Program-made: the position numbers and the translations under genes
The notes under the pieces: model-generated
The model's input: the letters and a program-made list of their open reading frames with translations, nothing else
Databases searched by the model: none
Told to the model about the DNA's origin: nothing
Part shown: positions 34,023-43,238 of the stretch, in pieces
Position numbering within the stretch: position 1 is the first letter of the stretch
Layout: each line of letters opens with the position of its first letter
Assembly (NCBI GenBank): GCA_021789895.1
Contig: JAJYIU010000005.1
Location: 1 to 43,238, forward strand
Direction: 5' to 3'
From: Acidobacteriota bacterium
GTDB taxonomy: Bacteria; Acidobacteriota; Terriglobia; Terriglobales; SCQP01
Length of the DNA: 43,238 nt

Positions 34023-34799
34023 CTAAAAATTCACCAGTGCGGCAAATGCCTGCGGATCGAGGCTGGCGCCGCCGACCAGGGCGCCGTCAATATCCGGCTG
34101 CGCCATCAGGCCGCGGATATTGTCGGGCTTGACGCTGCCGCCGTAAAGGATGCGCTGGGCGGCGGCCGCCGCTTCCCCATAAAGCAGCGCCAGTCGCCGG
34201 CGCAGGTAGCGATGCGCCTCGGCGGCGGTCTCGGGGGTCGCAGTCTTGCCGGTGCCGATCGCCCAGACCGGCTCATAAGCGATCACGCAGACCGCGGCCT
34301 GGGCCGGCGCCAAGCCGAGCATGCCGCGCTCCAACTGCTCGCGCAGCACGGCTTCGGTTTCGCCTGCTTCGCGCTGCGCCAGGGTCTCGCCCAGGCAAAA
34401 GATGGGCGTCAGCCCGGCGGCTAGGGCGGCATGCAGCTTGCGGTTGACGGTGGCGTCGGTTTCGCCGAAGTATTGCCGGCGTTCGGAGTGTCCCAAAATG
34501 ACGTAGCGGCAGCCGGCGGCCAGCAGCATCGCGGCCGAAACTTCGCCGGTGAAGGCGCCGTGGCTTTCCCAATGCATGTTTTGTCCGGCCAGCTCGATAC
34601 CTGTGCCGCGGGCGGCGGCAGCCGCTGCCGGCAGGCAGGGAAAGGGCGGAGCGACGACGATATCGCAGGGACGCGCCGCTTCGCGGTTGGCGGCCACCAG
34701 CGGCTGCAATCGTGCCAAAAACTCGGCGGTTTCCGCCGGAGTTTTGTGCATCTTCCAGTTGGCCGCCATCAGCGGCCGGCGCGGGGAGGAGTCTGTCAT
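34023..34799 (-). CDS. tpiA: Triosephosphate isomerase
   Basis: TIM interconverts dihydroxyacetone phosphate and glyceraldehyde-3-phosphate. The 258-residue protein has [14 protein letters not shown] (Asn and Lys of the active site), [13 protein letters not shown] with the catalytic His, [16 protein letters not shown] with the catalytic Glu, and [13 protein letters not shown] with the phosphate-binding loop. ATG 34799 is chosen; the frame continues upstream as a shadow of pgk. It starts 7 bases after the pgk stop, so gap-pgk-tpiA reads as one glycolytic operon. Confidence 0.95.
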   Translation of the reverse strand: MTDSSPRRPLMAANWKMHKTPAETAEFLARLQPLVAANREAARPCDIVVAPPFPCLPAAAAAARGTGIELAGQNMHWESHGAFTGEVSAAMLLAAGCRYVILGHSERRQYFGETDATVNRKLHAALAAGLTPIFCLGETLAQREAGETEAVLREQLERGMLGLAPAQAAVCVIAYEPVWAIGTGKTATPETAAEAHRYLRRRLALLYGEAAAAAQRILYGGSVKPDNIRGLMAQPDIDGALVGGASLDPQAFAALVNF

Positions 34800-34806
34800 A
34801 GGACGA

Positions 34807-36009
34807 TCAACCGGTGGTCGAGAGCGCGGCGACGCCGGGCAAGGCGAGGCCGCCGAGGAATTCCAGCGCCGCGCCGCCGCCGGTGGAGACGTGCGCCATG
34901 CGGGCAGCCAGTCCGGCGGCATTGACCGCGGCCGCCGAATCGCCGCCGCCGACGATGGATACCGCGCCGGCATCGGCGATCTTGTGGGCGATTTCGCGGG
35001 TGCCGCGGTCAAAGGGCGGAGTTTCAAAGACCCCCAGCGGGCCGTTCCAGAGAATCATTTTTGCGCCGGCGAGTTCCTGGCCGTACAACTCGACTGTCTG
35101 CGGGCCGATATCGAAAGCTTTGGCGCCGTCAGGAATGTCCGCAACCACGCGGCTGGGCGCATGGGCTTCCAGTTTTTGCGCCACCACGTGATCCACCGGC
35201 AGCAGCAGCCGGAATTCTCCCGCGGCCGCGCGCGTCAGCAGGCGGCGGGCGGTCTCGACTTGCTCGGGCTCGTAGAGCGAAGCGCCGATCCCCTTCCCCT
35301 GGGCGGAGAGAAACGTATAAGCCATGCCGCCGCCGATGAGGAAGGTATCGGCTTTGCCAGCCAAGGCCTCGACGATGGGAATTTTATCGGCGATTTTTGC
35401 GCCGCCGAAAATAACCACATAGGGATGGTCGGGCGACTGCAAAGCCCGGCCGAGGTATTCCAACTCGCGCGCCATCAGCAGGCCGGCGACGGCGGGTTGG
35501 AGAAAGCGAGTCACGCCGGCGGTGGAAGCATGGGCGCGATGCGCGCTGCCAAAGGCGTCGTTGACGTAAACTTCGCCCAGTTCCGCCAATTGCCGCGAAA
35601 AGGCCTCGTCATTGGCTTCTTCCTGCGGCTGAAAGCGCAGGTTTTCGAGCAGCAGGAACTGGCTGGTTTCCAGCGCGGCGGACATCTGCCGGGCTTCCAT
35701 GCCGACGGTGGCGGGACAAAAACCCACTTGCGTTCCGCGTCCCAGGCGCTGGTCGAGCAGCATGCGCAGGCGCTCGGCCACCGGATGCAGGCTGTAGCGC
35801 GGGTCGCGCTTGCCCTTGGGGCGGCCCAGGTGCGAACAGAGCACCACCCGGGCCTGGCGGGCATGCAGATACTCCAGCGTGGGCAGGGTTTCGCGGATGC
35901 GGGTGTCGTCGGCGACGCGATTGCCGTCGAGCGGCACGTTGAAATCCACTCGCACCAGCACGCGCTTGCGCTCGAGTGGTACGTCTTTTACGGTCAGGAT
36001 GCGGGACAT
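34807..36009 (-). CDS. pgk: Phosphoglycerate kinase
   Basis: PGK makes ATP from 1,3-bisphosphoglycerate. The 400-residue protein shows KRVLVRVDFNVPLDGN at the N-terminus, the substrate-binding HLGRPKG, the hinge NDAFGSAHRAHAS, the ATP-binding IFGGAKIADKI, and the C-terminal GGGDSAAAVNAAGL (the GGG and Asp of the nucleotide site). It starts 55 bases after gap, separated by a GC-rich hairpin-forming gap, and is followed closely by tpiA. Confidence 0.97.
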   Translation of the reverse strand: MSRILTVKDVPLERKRVLVRVDFNVPLDGNRVADDTRIRETLPTLEYLHARQARVVLCSHLGRPKGKRDPRYSLHPVAERLRMLLDQRLGRGTQVGFCPATVGMEARQMSAALETSQFLLLENLRFQPQEEANDEAFSRQLAELGEVYVNDAFGSAHRAHASTAGVTRFLQPAVAGLLMARELEYLGRALQSPDHPYVVIFGGAKIADKIPIVEALAGKADTFLIGGGMAYTFLSAQGKGIGASLYEPEQVETARRLLTRAAAGEFRLLLPVDHVVAQKLEAHAPSRVVADIPDGAKAFDIGPQTVELYGQELAGAKMILWNGPLGVFETPPFDRGTREIAHKIADAGAVSIVGGGDSAAAVNAAGLAARMAHVSTGGGAALEFLGGLALPGVAALSTTG

Positions 36010-36064
36010 GAGCCAATCTCCCCGGCGGCGCGCCAGCGCGCCGCCGGCAACTGGAGGAACGGGG

Positions 36065-37099
<1,035 letters not shown>

Positions 37100-37204
37100 C
37101 TAAATTTTTTTTCTCAAAAAGGGCTCGCTTCCAGTTTAGCGGAGAAGCGCGCCGGCGACGGCGCGGGAAAACCCGATGCCGGACAAAAACCGGTTTGCGC
37201 GGGA

Positions 37205-40200
37205 TCACACGGCGAGCGGAACCGTTGCCGGAGCGGCCGCGGCCAGCCAGGCGCCTTCTTCGGCCGGCTGCCAGCTTTGTTCGATGGGCTGCGGCAGCCG
37301 CAGTGGTTGGATCCGAACGAGCGGCAGGCGGCCGGCGGCGGCCAGCAGGCGCGCGGCGCGCGGGCTGGCGGTGCGCACGAAGTGCGCTTCCAGCAGCAGC
37401 CGCAATTGGCGCTCCTCGAACGGGGTGATATCGGCGGCGCGGACGTATTCGGGGTTCCAGCGGAATTCGGGCATCTGGTCGCGGGGAAGGTAGGCGAGCC
37501 CGCCGGTCATGCCGCTGCCGAAGTTTGCCCCGCAGGGGCCCAGAATCGCGACCAGGCCGGCGGTCATGTATTCGCAGCCGTGCAGGCCGACGCCTTCAAC
37601 TACCGCCAGCGCGCCGCTGTTGCGCACCGCAAAGCGCTCGCCCGCGCGCCCTGCCACGAACAGGCGGCCGGAGGTGGCGCCATAGAGGCAGGTATTGCCC
37701 ACCAGTACGTCGCCGCGGCGGGAGGCAGCCTCGCCCGCGGCGATCACCAGCTCGCCGCCGCTCAGGCATTTGCCCACGTAATCGTTGGCCTCGCCGTGGA
37801 GGTGCAATTGCAGCCCGGCGGCCAGAAACGCGCCAAAGCTTTGCCCGGCGGCTCCCTGGAAATGGAAAACCGGGGCGGGCGCGGAAGCGCCGCCGCGCAG
37901 CCAATGCCGGGTCAGGCCGGCGCCCACGGTGCGGTCGCCATTCGAGATGGCCAGCGGCATCAACTCCTCCGCCTCGCCGCGCTCCAGCGCCGCCAGCAGT
38001 CGCGCTTCCAGGCTCGATCCCGCCGGGCGATCGGGCGAAATGGCCGGCGGTTCGTCGGACAAATTGGCGTCGGGCGGGGCGGGCGCGGCCAGCAGCTCGC
38101 GCAGCGCGCCGGCAGCGAGCGCGCCGTCGGCGCGCGGGCGCAGGCGGGCGGCCGCGCCGATCACGTCTTCCAGCCGGCTGGCGCCCAGGCCCGCCAGCAG
38201 CGCGGCGGCCTCTTCCGCCACCGACTGCAGAAAGGCGATCAGCATTTCCGGCGTGCCGGTGAAGCGGCCGCGCAGTTTTTCCTCCTGGGTGGCGATGCCC
38301 ACCGGGCAGGTGTTCAGATGGCATTGCCGCGCCATCACGCAGCCGACGGCGATCAGGGCGGCGGTGCCAAACCCGAATTCGTCGGCGCCCAGCAGCGCCG
38401 CCAGCACGATATCGCGCCCCGATTTCAAGCCGCCATCCACCCGCAGCCGCACCCGCGAGCGGAAGCCGCTGCGCAGCAGCATGGCGTGCGCGTCGCGCAG
38501 CCCGATTTCCCACGGCAGGCCCGTATTCTTGATCGAAGTCAGCGGCGAGGCCCCGGTGCCGCCGTCGAAGCCGCTGATGGTGATGACGTGCGCCCCCGCC
38601 TTGGCCACCCCGGCGGCGATGATGCCCACCCCTGCGCCCGCCACCAGCTTGACTCCGATGCGCGCCGAGGGATTGATCGCCTTCAGGTCGTAAATAAGCT
38701 GCGCCAGGTCCTCAATCGAATAAATATCGTGATGCGGCGGCGGCGAGATCAGCGCCATGCCGGGAACTGCATGCCGCAGGCGGGCGATGTAGGTCGAAAC
38801 CTTCGCCGGCGGCAGTTGCCCGCCCTCGCCCGGCTTCGAGCCTTGCGCCATCTTGATTTCCAGCTCGTCGGCATGCAGCAGGTACGCCGCCGTCACGCCG
38901 AAGCGGGCGGAAGCCACCTGCTTGATGCGGTTGTTGGCTTCGGGCTGGTCGCGATAAATATCCGGATCTTCCCCGCCCTCGCCGGTGTTGCTGCGTGCTC
39001 CCAGCCGGTTCATGGCGATCGCCAGCACGCGATGCGCTTCCGGCGAGATGGCGCCGAGCGACATGGCCTGGGTGCTGAAGCGCGAGATCAGGTTGGCGAC
39101 AAGCTGCGGATCGGCGGCGGCGGGAGCCGCCAATCCCTCCAGCCAGTGGCGCACGCTCACCGGCTCGCGGCCGGCAACGTAATCGGCATAGGCGCGCCAG
39201 TTCGCCGCGCCGGGAGCGCGCACGAACGCGTGGAAACGGCGCACCAGCTCGGGCGAGCTGGAATGGTCTTCGCCGCCGTGGCGATAGCGGTAGAGCCCGG
39301 CATCGCGCAGCCCCGCCACCCAGCCTTCCATCTGCGAGCGCTCGCGGCCGGAACGCGGCTTGGCGGGCGGCTCGGGCGAAACCGTTACCGGCGCGCCGGC
39401 CTCGGCGCCGATGGCCGCCGCCGCACGCGGCTCCGCCGCGGCTGTGGCCGCAGCGGCAAAGGCGCCGGCATGCCGCTCGCAGCCTTCTTCCAATAGCGCC
39501 ATCAGGCTCTTGCCCGCCAGATGGGCGGATGCGGCGGGGAAAAATTCGGCCGCGACTTCGGGGTCCAGTCCCACCACTTCGAATAACTGGCTGTTGCGAT
39601 AGCTGGCGGCGGTGGAAATGCCCATCTTCGCCAGCACCTTGCGCAGGCCGCTTTCGATTCCCTGGCGGAACTTATGCTCGCCGTCGGGAAAATGCGCCGC
39701 CAGTTCCCAGGCCAGATAAGGCTCGATCGCGCTGGCGCCGACCGCGGCCAGCATCGCCAGGTGATGCGTGTCCCAGGCCTGGCCGGTTTCCACCAGCACC
39801 GGCAGATCGAAGCCATCCGCCTCGGCGACCGCCTGCACGGTCTGCGCGGTGGCGAGCAGCACCGGCAGCGGCGCGTGTTGAAAATCGGTCGAGCGGTCGG
39901 TCAGCAGCACGCAGCCGGGGCGGCGCCCCACCGCCGCCGCGGCTTCGCGGCGAAGCTGCTGCAGCCGTTCCCGCGCCGCGGCCACGCCCCCGGCGGCGGG
40001 AAAACAGATATCCAGGATCGCGGGCGGCAGCCGGCGGCACAGCTCGCGCCGCTGGCCGGCGTCGAGTAAAGGCGAGGGCAGCTTGCAAGTGGCGCGCGAA
40101 AAGTGCAGCGCCAGCGACATCACCTGCGTCTCGCGCAGCGAATCGATTGGCGGATTGGTGACCTGCGCGAAGCGTTGTTTGCAGTAATCCCAAAGCAGGC

Positions 40201-41770
40201 GCTGGCTGCGGGAGATGAAGGCGGGCGGGGCGTCGTCGCCCATGCTGAAAATCGCTTCGCGCCCGGAGTCGAGCAGCGGCAGCAGCAGCAGCTTGCATTG
40301 ATCCTGCGTCAAGCCGAAAGCGGCCGCATGGGCCGGCAGCGGCAGCGATGCGGGCGCGCGCGCTGCTTCGTTCTCCGCGGCTGCGGATTGGCCTGCGGTG
40401 TTGGCATGGCCATTGCGGCCGGCGTCCTGGCGGTGAACGAGGGCTGCCCCGGCGCCGGCGGCTTGGGCGGCGGCGGCTTCCGGCTGCCCGGAGGGCGCGG
40501 CGTGCATGGGCGTCACGACCGGCCAGGAGACGTAGGTCTGGCGCTCGCCGGAAAGGCCCAAATAGCGGGGCACGTCGTAGGGGCGGATCAGCAGGCCGGC
40601 GATCGGATCGGCGAGAATCATTTCGCCGGGGCCGAGCCGGTTGCGCTCCACCACGCGGGAGTCGGTGAAATCGGCGATTCCGGTTTCCGAGCCCACCACC
40701 AGCAGGCCGTCGGAAGCGAGGGTATAGCGCAGCGGGCGCAGGCCGTTGCGGTCCAGCCGCGCGCCGACCAGGCGCCCATCGCTAAAGATGATGGCGGCGG
40801 GACCGTCCCAGGGCTCCTGGCCGGCGGCTTCTTCCTGCAGATAATTGCGCAGCTCGCCCGGCAGGGCGGGATCGTTTTCCCAGGCGGGCGGAATCAGCCG
40901 GTAAAGCGCGGCGGCGGCGCTGGAACCCTGCTCGATCAGCAGCTCCAGCGCATTATCCAGGCTGGCGGAATCGCTGACGCCGGTTTCCAGCGGCTGAAAC
41001 CAATCGCCGGCGGAAAAACGCTGCCGCAGCCGCCATTGCCGCGCCTGCATCCAGCGGCGGTTGCCGCCGATGGTGTTGATTTCGCCGTTATGGCCGAGAA
41101 AGCGGAACGGCTGCGCCAGATGCCAGCTCGGCCGGGTATTGGTCGAGTAGCGCTGGTGGAAGACGGCGAAAGGGCTGGTGAATTCCTCGTTGGCAAGGTC
41201 GGGATAAAACAGCGCCAGTTGCCAGGGTGCAAGCAGCCCTTTATAGACCAGGGTGCGCTCGGAAAGCGAGCAGGCGTAAGTGCCCGCGGGCGCAAAGGCC
41301 TCGATGCGCTTGCGCGCCAGAAAAAGCCGGCGCGAAAACGAGCCGGCAGCGGGCGGTGCCACCCAGGCCTGGCGGATCGCAGGCAGCGTGGCCCGGGCGC
41401 GGGGACCAAGCACGCCGGGCTCGAGCGGCACCTCGCGCCAGCCCAGTACCCGCAGACCTTCGGCTTCAAGCTGTCCGGCGATGACCTCGGCCGCGCGGCT
41501 GGCCTCTCCCGGCGGCAGGAAAAACTGTCCCACCGCGAATCGCTCCGGCACGTCCACCCGGCATCGTTGGGCTTCGCGGCGAAAATACTCGCGCGGCAGC
41601 CGCACCAGCAGTCCGGCGCCATCGCCGCTCCAGCCGTCCGCATCCACGCCGCCGCGATGCGACAAGCGCTCCAGCGCGGTTAAGGCGCAATCCACCACCG
41701 CGCGCGGGTTGCCCGCGCCGAGTTGAGCGATGAAGCCGACGCCGCAGGCGTCATGGTCGGAGGCAAACAT
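37205..41770 (-). CDS. gltB: Glutamate synthase large subunit
   Basis: GltB transfers the glutamine amide to 2-oxoglutarate. The 1521-residue protein has the class II glutamine amidotransferase domain at its start (ASDHDACGVGF; Cys9 is the expected N-terminal nucleophile after processing), a central domain (about 480-770), the FMN-binding synthase domain (about 860-1200) with GARSNTGEGGEDP, SGFDGGTGASPL and the 3Fe-4S cluster motif CVMARQCHLNTCPVG, and the C-terminal GXGXG region (about 1270-1480). Two Ala-rich stretches, near residues 420-480 and 790-840, sit between domains and look like disordered linkers. No small subunit gene (gltD) is seen in this window. A long inverted repeat lies just upstream of the start. 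Confidence 0.93.
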   Translation of the reverse strand: MFASDHDACGVGFIAQLGAGNPRAVVDCALTALERLSHRGGVDADGWSGDGAGLLVRLPREYFRREAQRCRVDVPERFAVGQFFLPPGEASRAAEVIAGQLEAEGLRVLGWREVPLEPGVLGPRARATLPAIRQAWVAPPAAGSFSRRLFLARKRIEAFAPAGTYACSLSERTLVYKGLLAPWQLALFYPDLANEEFTSPFAVFHQRYSTNTRPSWHLAQPFRFLGHNGEINTIGGNRRWMQARQWRLRQRFSAGDWFQPLETGVSDSASLDNALELLIEQGSSAAAALYRLIPPAWENDPALPGELRNYLQEEAAGQEPWDGPAAIIFSDGRLVGARLDRNGLRPLRYTLASDGLLVVGSETGIADFTDSRVVERNRLGPGEMILADPIAGLLIRPYDVPRYLGLSGERQTYVSWPVVTPMHAAPSGQPEAAAAQAAGAGAALVHRQDAGRNGHANTAGQSAAAENEAARAPASLPLPAHAAAFGLTQDQCKLLLLPLLDSGREAIFSMGDDAPPAFISRSQRLLWDYCKQRFAQVTNPPIDSLRETQVMSLALHFSRATCKLPSPLLDAGQRRELCRRLPPAILDICFPAAGGVAAARERLQQLRREAAAAVGRRPGCVLLTDRSTDFQHAPLPVLLATAQTVQAVAEADGFDLPVLVETGQAWDTHHLAMLAAVGASAIEPYLAWELAAHFPDGEHKFRQGIESGLRKVLAKMGISTAASYRNSQLFEVVGLDPEVAAEFFPAASAHLAGKSLMALLEEGCERHAGAFAAAATAAAEPRAAAAIGAEAGAPVTVSPEPPAKPRSGRERSQMEGWVAGLRDAGLYRYRHGGEDHSSSPELVRRFHAFVRAPGAANWRAYADYVAGREPVSVRHWLEGLAAPAAADPQLVANLISRFSTQAMSLGAISPEAHRVLAIAMNRLGARSNTGEGGEDPDIYRDQPEANNRIKQVASARFGVTAAYLLHADELEIKMAQGSKPGEGGQLPPAKVSTYIARLRHAVPGMALISPPPHHDIYSIEDLAQLIYDLKAINPSARIGVKLVAGAGVGIIAAGVAKAGAHVITISGFDGGTGASPLTSIKNTGLPWEIGLRDAHAMLLRSGFRSRVRLRVDGGLKSGRDIVLAALLGADEFGFGTAALIAVGCVMARQCHLNTCPVGIATQEEKLRGRFTGTPEMLIAFLQSVAEEAAALLAGLGASRLEDVIGAAARLRPRADGALAAGALRELLAAPAPPDANLSDEPPAISPDRPAGSSLEARLLAALERGEAEELMPLAISNGDRTVGAGLTRHWLRGGASAPAPVFHFQGAAGQSFGAFLAAGLQLHLHGEANDYVGKCLSGGELVIAAGEAASRRGDVLVGNTCLYGATSGRLFVAGRAGERFAVRNSGALAVVEGVGLHGCEYMTAGLVAILGPCGANFGSGMTGGLAYLPRDQMPEFRWNPEYVRAADITPFEERQLRLLLEAHFVRTASPRAARLLAAAGRLPLVRIQPLRLPQPIEQSWQPAEEGAWLAAAAPATVPLAV

Positions 41771-41807
41771 TCCCTGGGCCAGTGCCGTTTCAAGCCGGGT
41801 TGAGAAT

Positions 41808-41859
41808 CAGGCCGGACGGTACACGCCGATGGAGAGGGTGCAGCGTGCCGTCCGGCCTG
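41808..41859. promoter_or_regulatory. Long inverted repeat upstream of gltB
   Basis: CAGGCCGGACGGTACACG (41808-41825) and CGTGCCGTCCGGCCTG (41844-41859) pair over 16 bp with a 2-base bulge and an 18-base loop. The element is 38 bases from the gltB start on its transcribed strand, where it could be an attenuator or regulatory RNA structure. It is also downstream of the GH15 stop, so it may end that transcript; the only T-run (TTTT) is on the plus-strand side, which has no gene. Confidence 0.55.
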
Positions 41860-42005
41860 TTTTCGATCACCTTATGGGATACCAAGCCGGGAGCGGAAAG
41901 TACAATCGAACCTTTGAATGCTAGCTATTGAATAAAGTTAGGCAGCGTGAAGGCGCTGTTTTTGCAAAATTGCCGCGGCTTTGATTTCCGATGCCGCGGG
42001 CCTGC

Positions 42006-43238
42006 TTAGGCTTGCGCCTTGCGACGGCGCCGGGTCGTGAGCGGGCGGTGCTTTTCCGGCACGCCGGCGGGGTACAGTTCCAGGTTGTGGGCGGTGTTGA
42101 TCAGCGCCATATGGGTAAACGCCTGGGGAAAATTGCCCAGCATGCGCGCCGTTCCCTGGCCAGGTTCGAACTGCATCTCCTCGCTGAACAATCCCAGCGG
42201 GCTGCCCAGCGCCAGCATTTGTTCAAAGAGCCGGCGCGACTCGCCGCTTGCGCCCAGCAGGGTGAGGCAATCCATCAGCCAGAAGCTGCAAATGGCAAAG
42301 GCGCCCTCGGGGCCGCCGACGCCGTCGGCGTGAGGGTTTTCATAGCGCCATACCATCGGGCCTTGCGTCAGCCGCCGGCGGATGGCATGGATGGTGGAGC
42401 GCATGCGCGGATCGCGCGGGCGCAAAAACCGCACCAGCGGCAACAGCAGCAGGCTGGAATCGAGCACGTCGTTGTCGAACGATTGCACGAAGGCATGCGC
42501 CTTGCGCCGGTAGCCGCGGCGCCAGACTTCGCGCTTCAGCTCGGCGGCGCCTGCCCGCCATTGCGCGACCGGCGCCGGCAGCCGGAAACGCGTTGCCAGC
42601 TTGATGCCGCGGTCGAGCGCCACCCAGCACATTACCTTCGAGTACACGAAGTGCCGCGGCCCGCCGCGGACCTCCCAAATGCTCTCGTCCTTTTCCCGCC
42701 AGTGGGCGGCGGCGTAGTTCACCAGCTTGCGCAGCACCTGCCAGAGATCGTCCTCCAGGCCGTTGCGCCATTTGGCGTAAGTATAGGCGGCGTCCAGCAC
42801 CTCACCATAGATATCTAATTGCGACTGTCCGGCGGCTGCATTGCCGATGCGCACCGGCCGGGAGCCGCCGTAGCCGGCGAATTGCGGCAACTCGCGTTCG
42901 GGCAACTCGCCGGCCCCATCCACCCGGTAGCACACCTGCAGCGGCAGGGGATGCCGGCGGCAGAGATCGGCGATGAAACGAAGAAAGCGCCCGGCTTCTT
43001 CGTGAAATCCGAGCAGGGAGAGGCCATAGAGAGCGAAGGTGGAATCGCGCGGCCAGCAAAAGCGATAATCCCAGTTCCGCGGCCCGCCCAGGCACTCCGG
43101 CAGACTGGTGGTCGGCGACGCCACGATCGCGCCGGTCGGTTCGTAAATCAGCGCCTTCAACACCAGCGCGCTGCGCAGCACTTCTTCCCGGTAGGGCCCT
43201 TCATAGCGCGCAGGGGAAACCCACTTGCGCCAGCAGCG
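42006..43238 (-). CDS. Glycoside hydrolase family 15 (glucoamylase/trehalase-like), cut by window end
   Basis: The frame is open to the window edge, so the N-terminal part lies beyond 43238; about 410 residues are visible. It contains SLPECLGGPRNWDYRFCWPRDSTFALYGL, the GH15 catalytic-domain signature (RNWDYRYCWPRD-type), then QLDIYGEVLDAAY, a WEVRGGPRHFVYSKVMCWVALDRG block with the general-acid Glu region, and a C-terminal FCSEEM-like motif here LFSEEMQ containing the second catalytic Glu. It should hydrolyse alpha-glucosides such as starch-derived oligomers or trehalose. Transcription is in the same direction as gltB. Confidence 0.9.
   Translation of the reverse strand, partial: RCWRKWVSPARYEGPYREEVLRSALVLKALIYEPTGAIVASPTTSLPECLGGPRNWDYRFCWPRDSTFALYGLSLLGFHEEAGRFLRFIADLCRRHPLPLQVCYRVDGAGELPERELPQFAGYGGSRPVRIGNAAAGQSQLDIYGEVLDAAYTYAKWRNGLEDDLWQVLRKLVNYAAAHWREKDESIWEVRGGPRHFVYSKVMCWVALDRGIKLATRFRLPAPVAQWRAGAAELKREVWRRGYRRKAHAFVQSFDNDVLDSSLLLLPLVRFLRPRDPRMRSTIHAIRRRLTQGPMVWRYENPHADGVGGPEGAFAICSFWLMDCLTLLGASGESRRLFEQMLALGSPLGLFSEEMQFEPGQGTARMLGNFPQAFTHMALINTAHNLELYPAGVPEKHRPLTTRRRRKAQA

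Overview
The window looks like a chromosomal segment of a high-G+C Gram-negative bacterium, most likely an Acidobacteriota member. This rests on outer-membrane (OmpA) and BON-domain envelope proteins, the run folD - coaE - methyltransferase - HtrA-like protease, a gap-pgk-tpi cluster and the strong G+C bias. It is an inference from gene content; no 16S or ribosomal marker is present.

Layout. (1) 1-3.6 kb is a rearranged accessory zone. It holds a D5-like AAA+ ATPase gene, a vapB antitoxin with a frameshifted vapC, a second decayed copy of the ATPase 3' end, and a two-repeat CRISPR-like mini-array (3474-3605) whose repeats are diverged versions of the main array repeat. (2) 3.6-13.35 kb is a complete type I-G (formerly I-U) CRISPR-Cas locus: a truncated extra csb1 (cas7) remnant, then cas3, csx17 (cas8g), csb1 (cas7), csb2 (cas5-cas6), cas2 and a cas4-cas1 fusion, all on the plus strand. 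(3) 13,581-18,191 is a large CRISPR array: 64 copies of a 36-bp palindromic repeat and 63 spacers, one of which is abnormally long (51 nt). (4) 18.2-18.6 kb is an AT-rich trailer with clustered CTGTCAG/CTGACAG motifs. (5) 18.6-25 kb, minus strand: an exported alpha/beta hydrolase and a lipoprotein-like amidohydrolase in a translationally coupled pair, a DUF948-like membrane protein, a YtxH-like protein and uvrC. (6) 25.2-31.8 kb, plus strand: an OmpA-like lipoprotein, a three-BON-domain protein, an AI-2E-family permease, folD, coaE, a SAM methyltransferase and an HtrA-like protease. (7) 31.85-43.2 kb, minus strand: a PD-(D/E)XK-like nuclease-fold protein, tRNA-Leu(GAG), a repeat-containing hypothetical, tpiA-pgk-gap, a large glutamate synthase subunit and a GH15 glucoamylase-like gene cut by the window end.

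The most interesting signal is the mini-array just upstream of the cas genes. It has a psi-repeat 1 (16-bp stem of different sequence but the same flanks as the genuine repeat), a 37-nt psi-spacer and a psi-repeat 2 (same stem as the genuine repeat, altered loop and degenerate 3' end). This architecture matches the CRISPR-resembling regulatory RNAs known from other type I systems (CreA antitoxin RNAs and CreR cas-regulating guides). The psi-spacer has a 7-nt seed-register match, plus further partial matches, over the putative -35 region of the nearby vapBC operon. It also shares an 8-mer, out of register, with the palindromic region just upstream of cas3. A natural hypothesis is a type I-G, Cascade-guided regulatory RNA controlling a VapBC module and/or the cas operon, with vapC now decayed.
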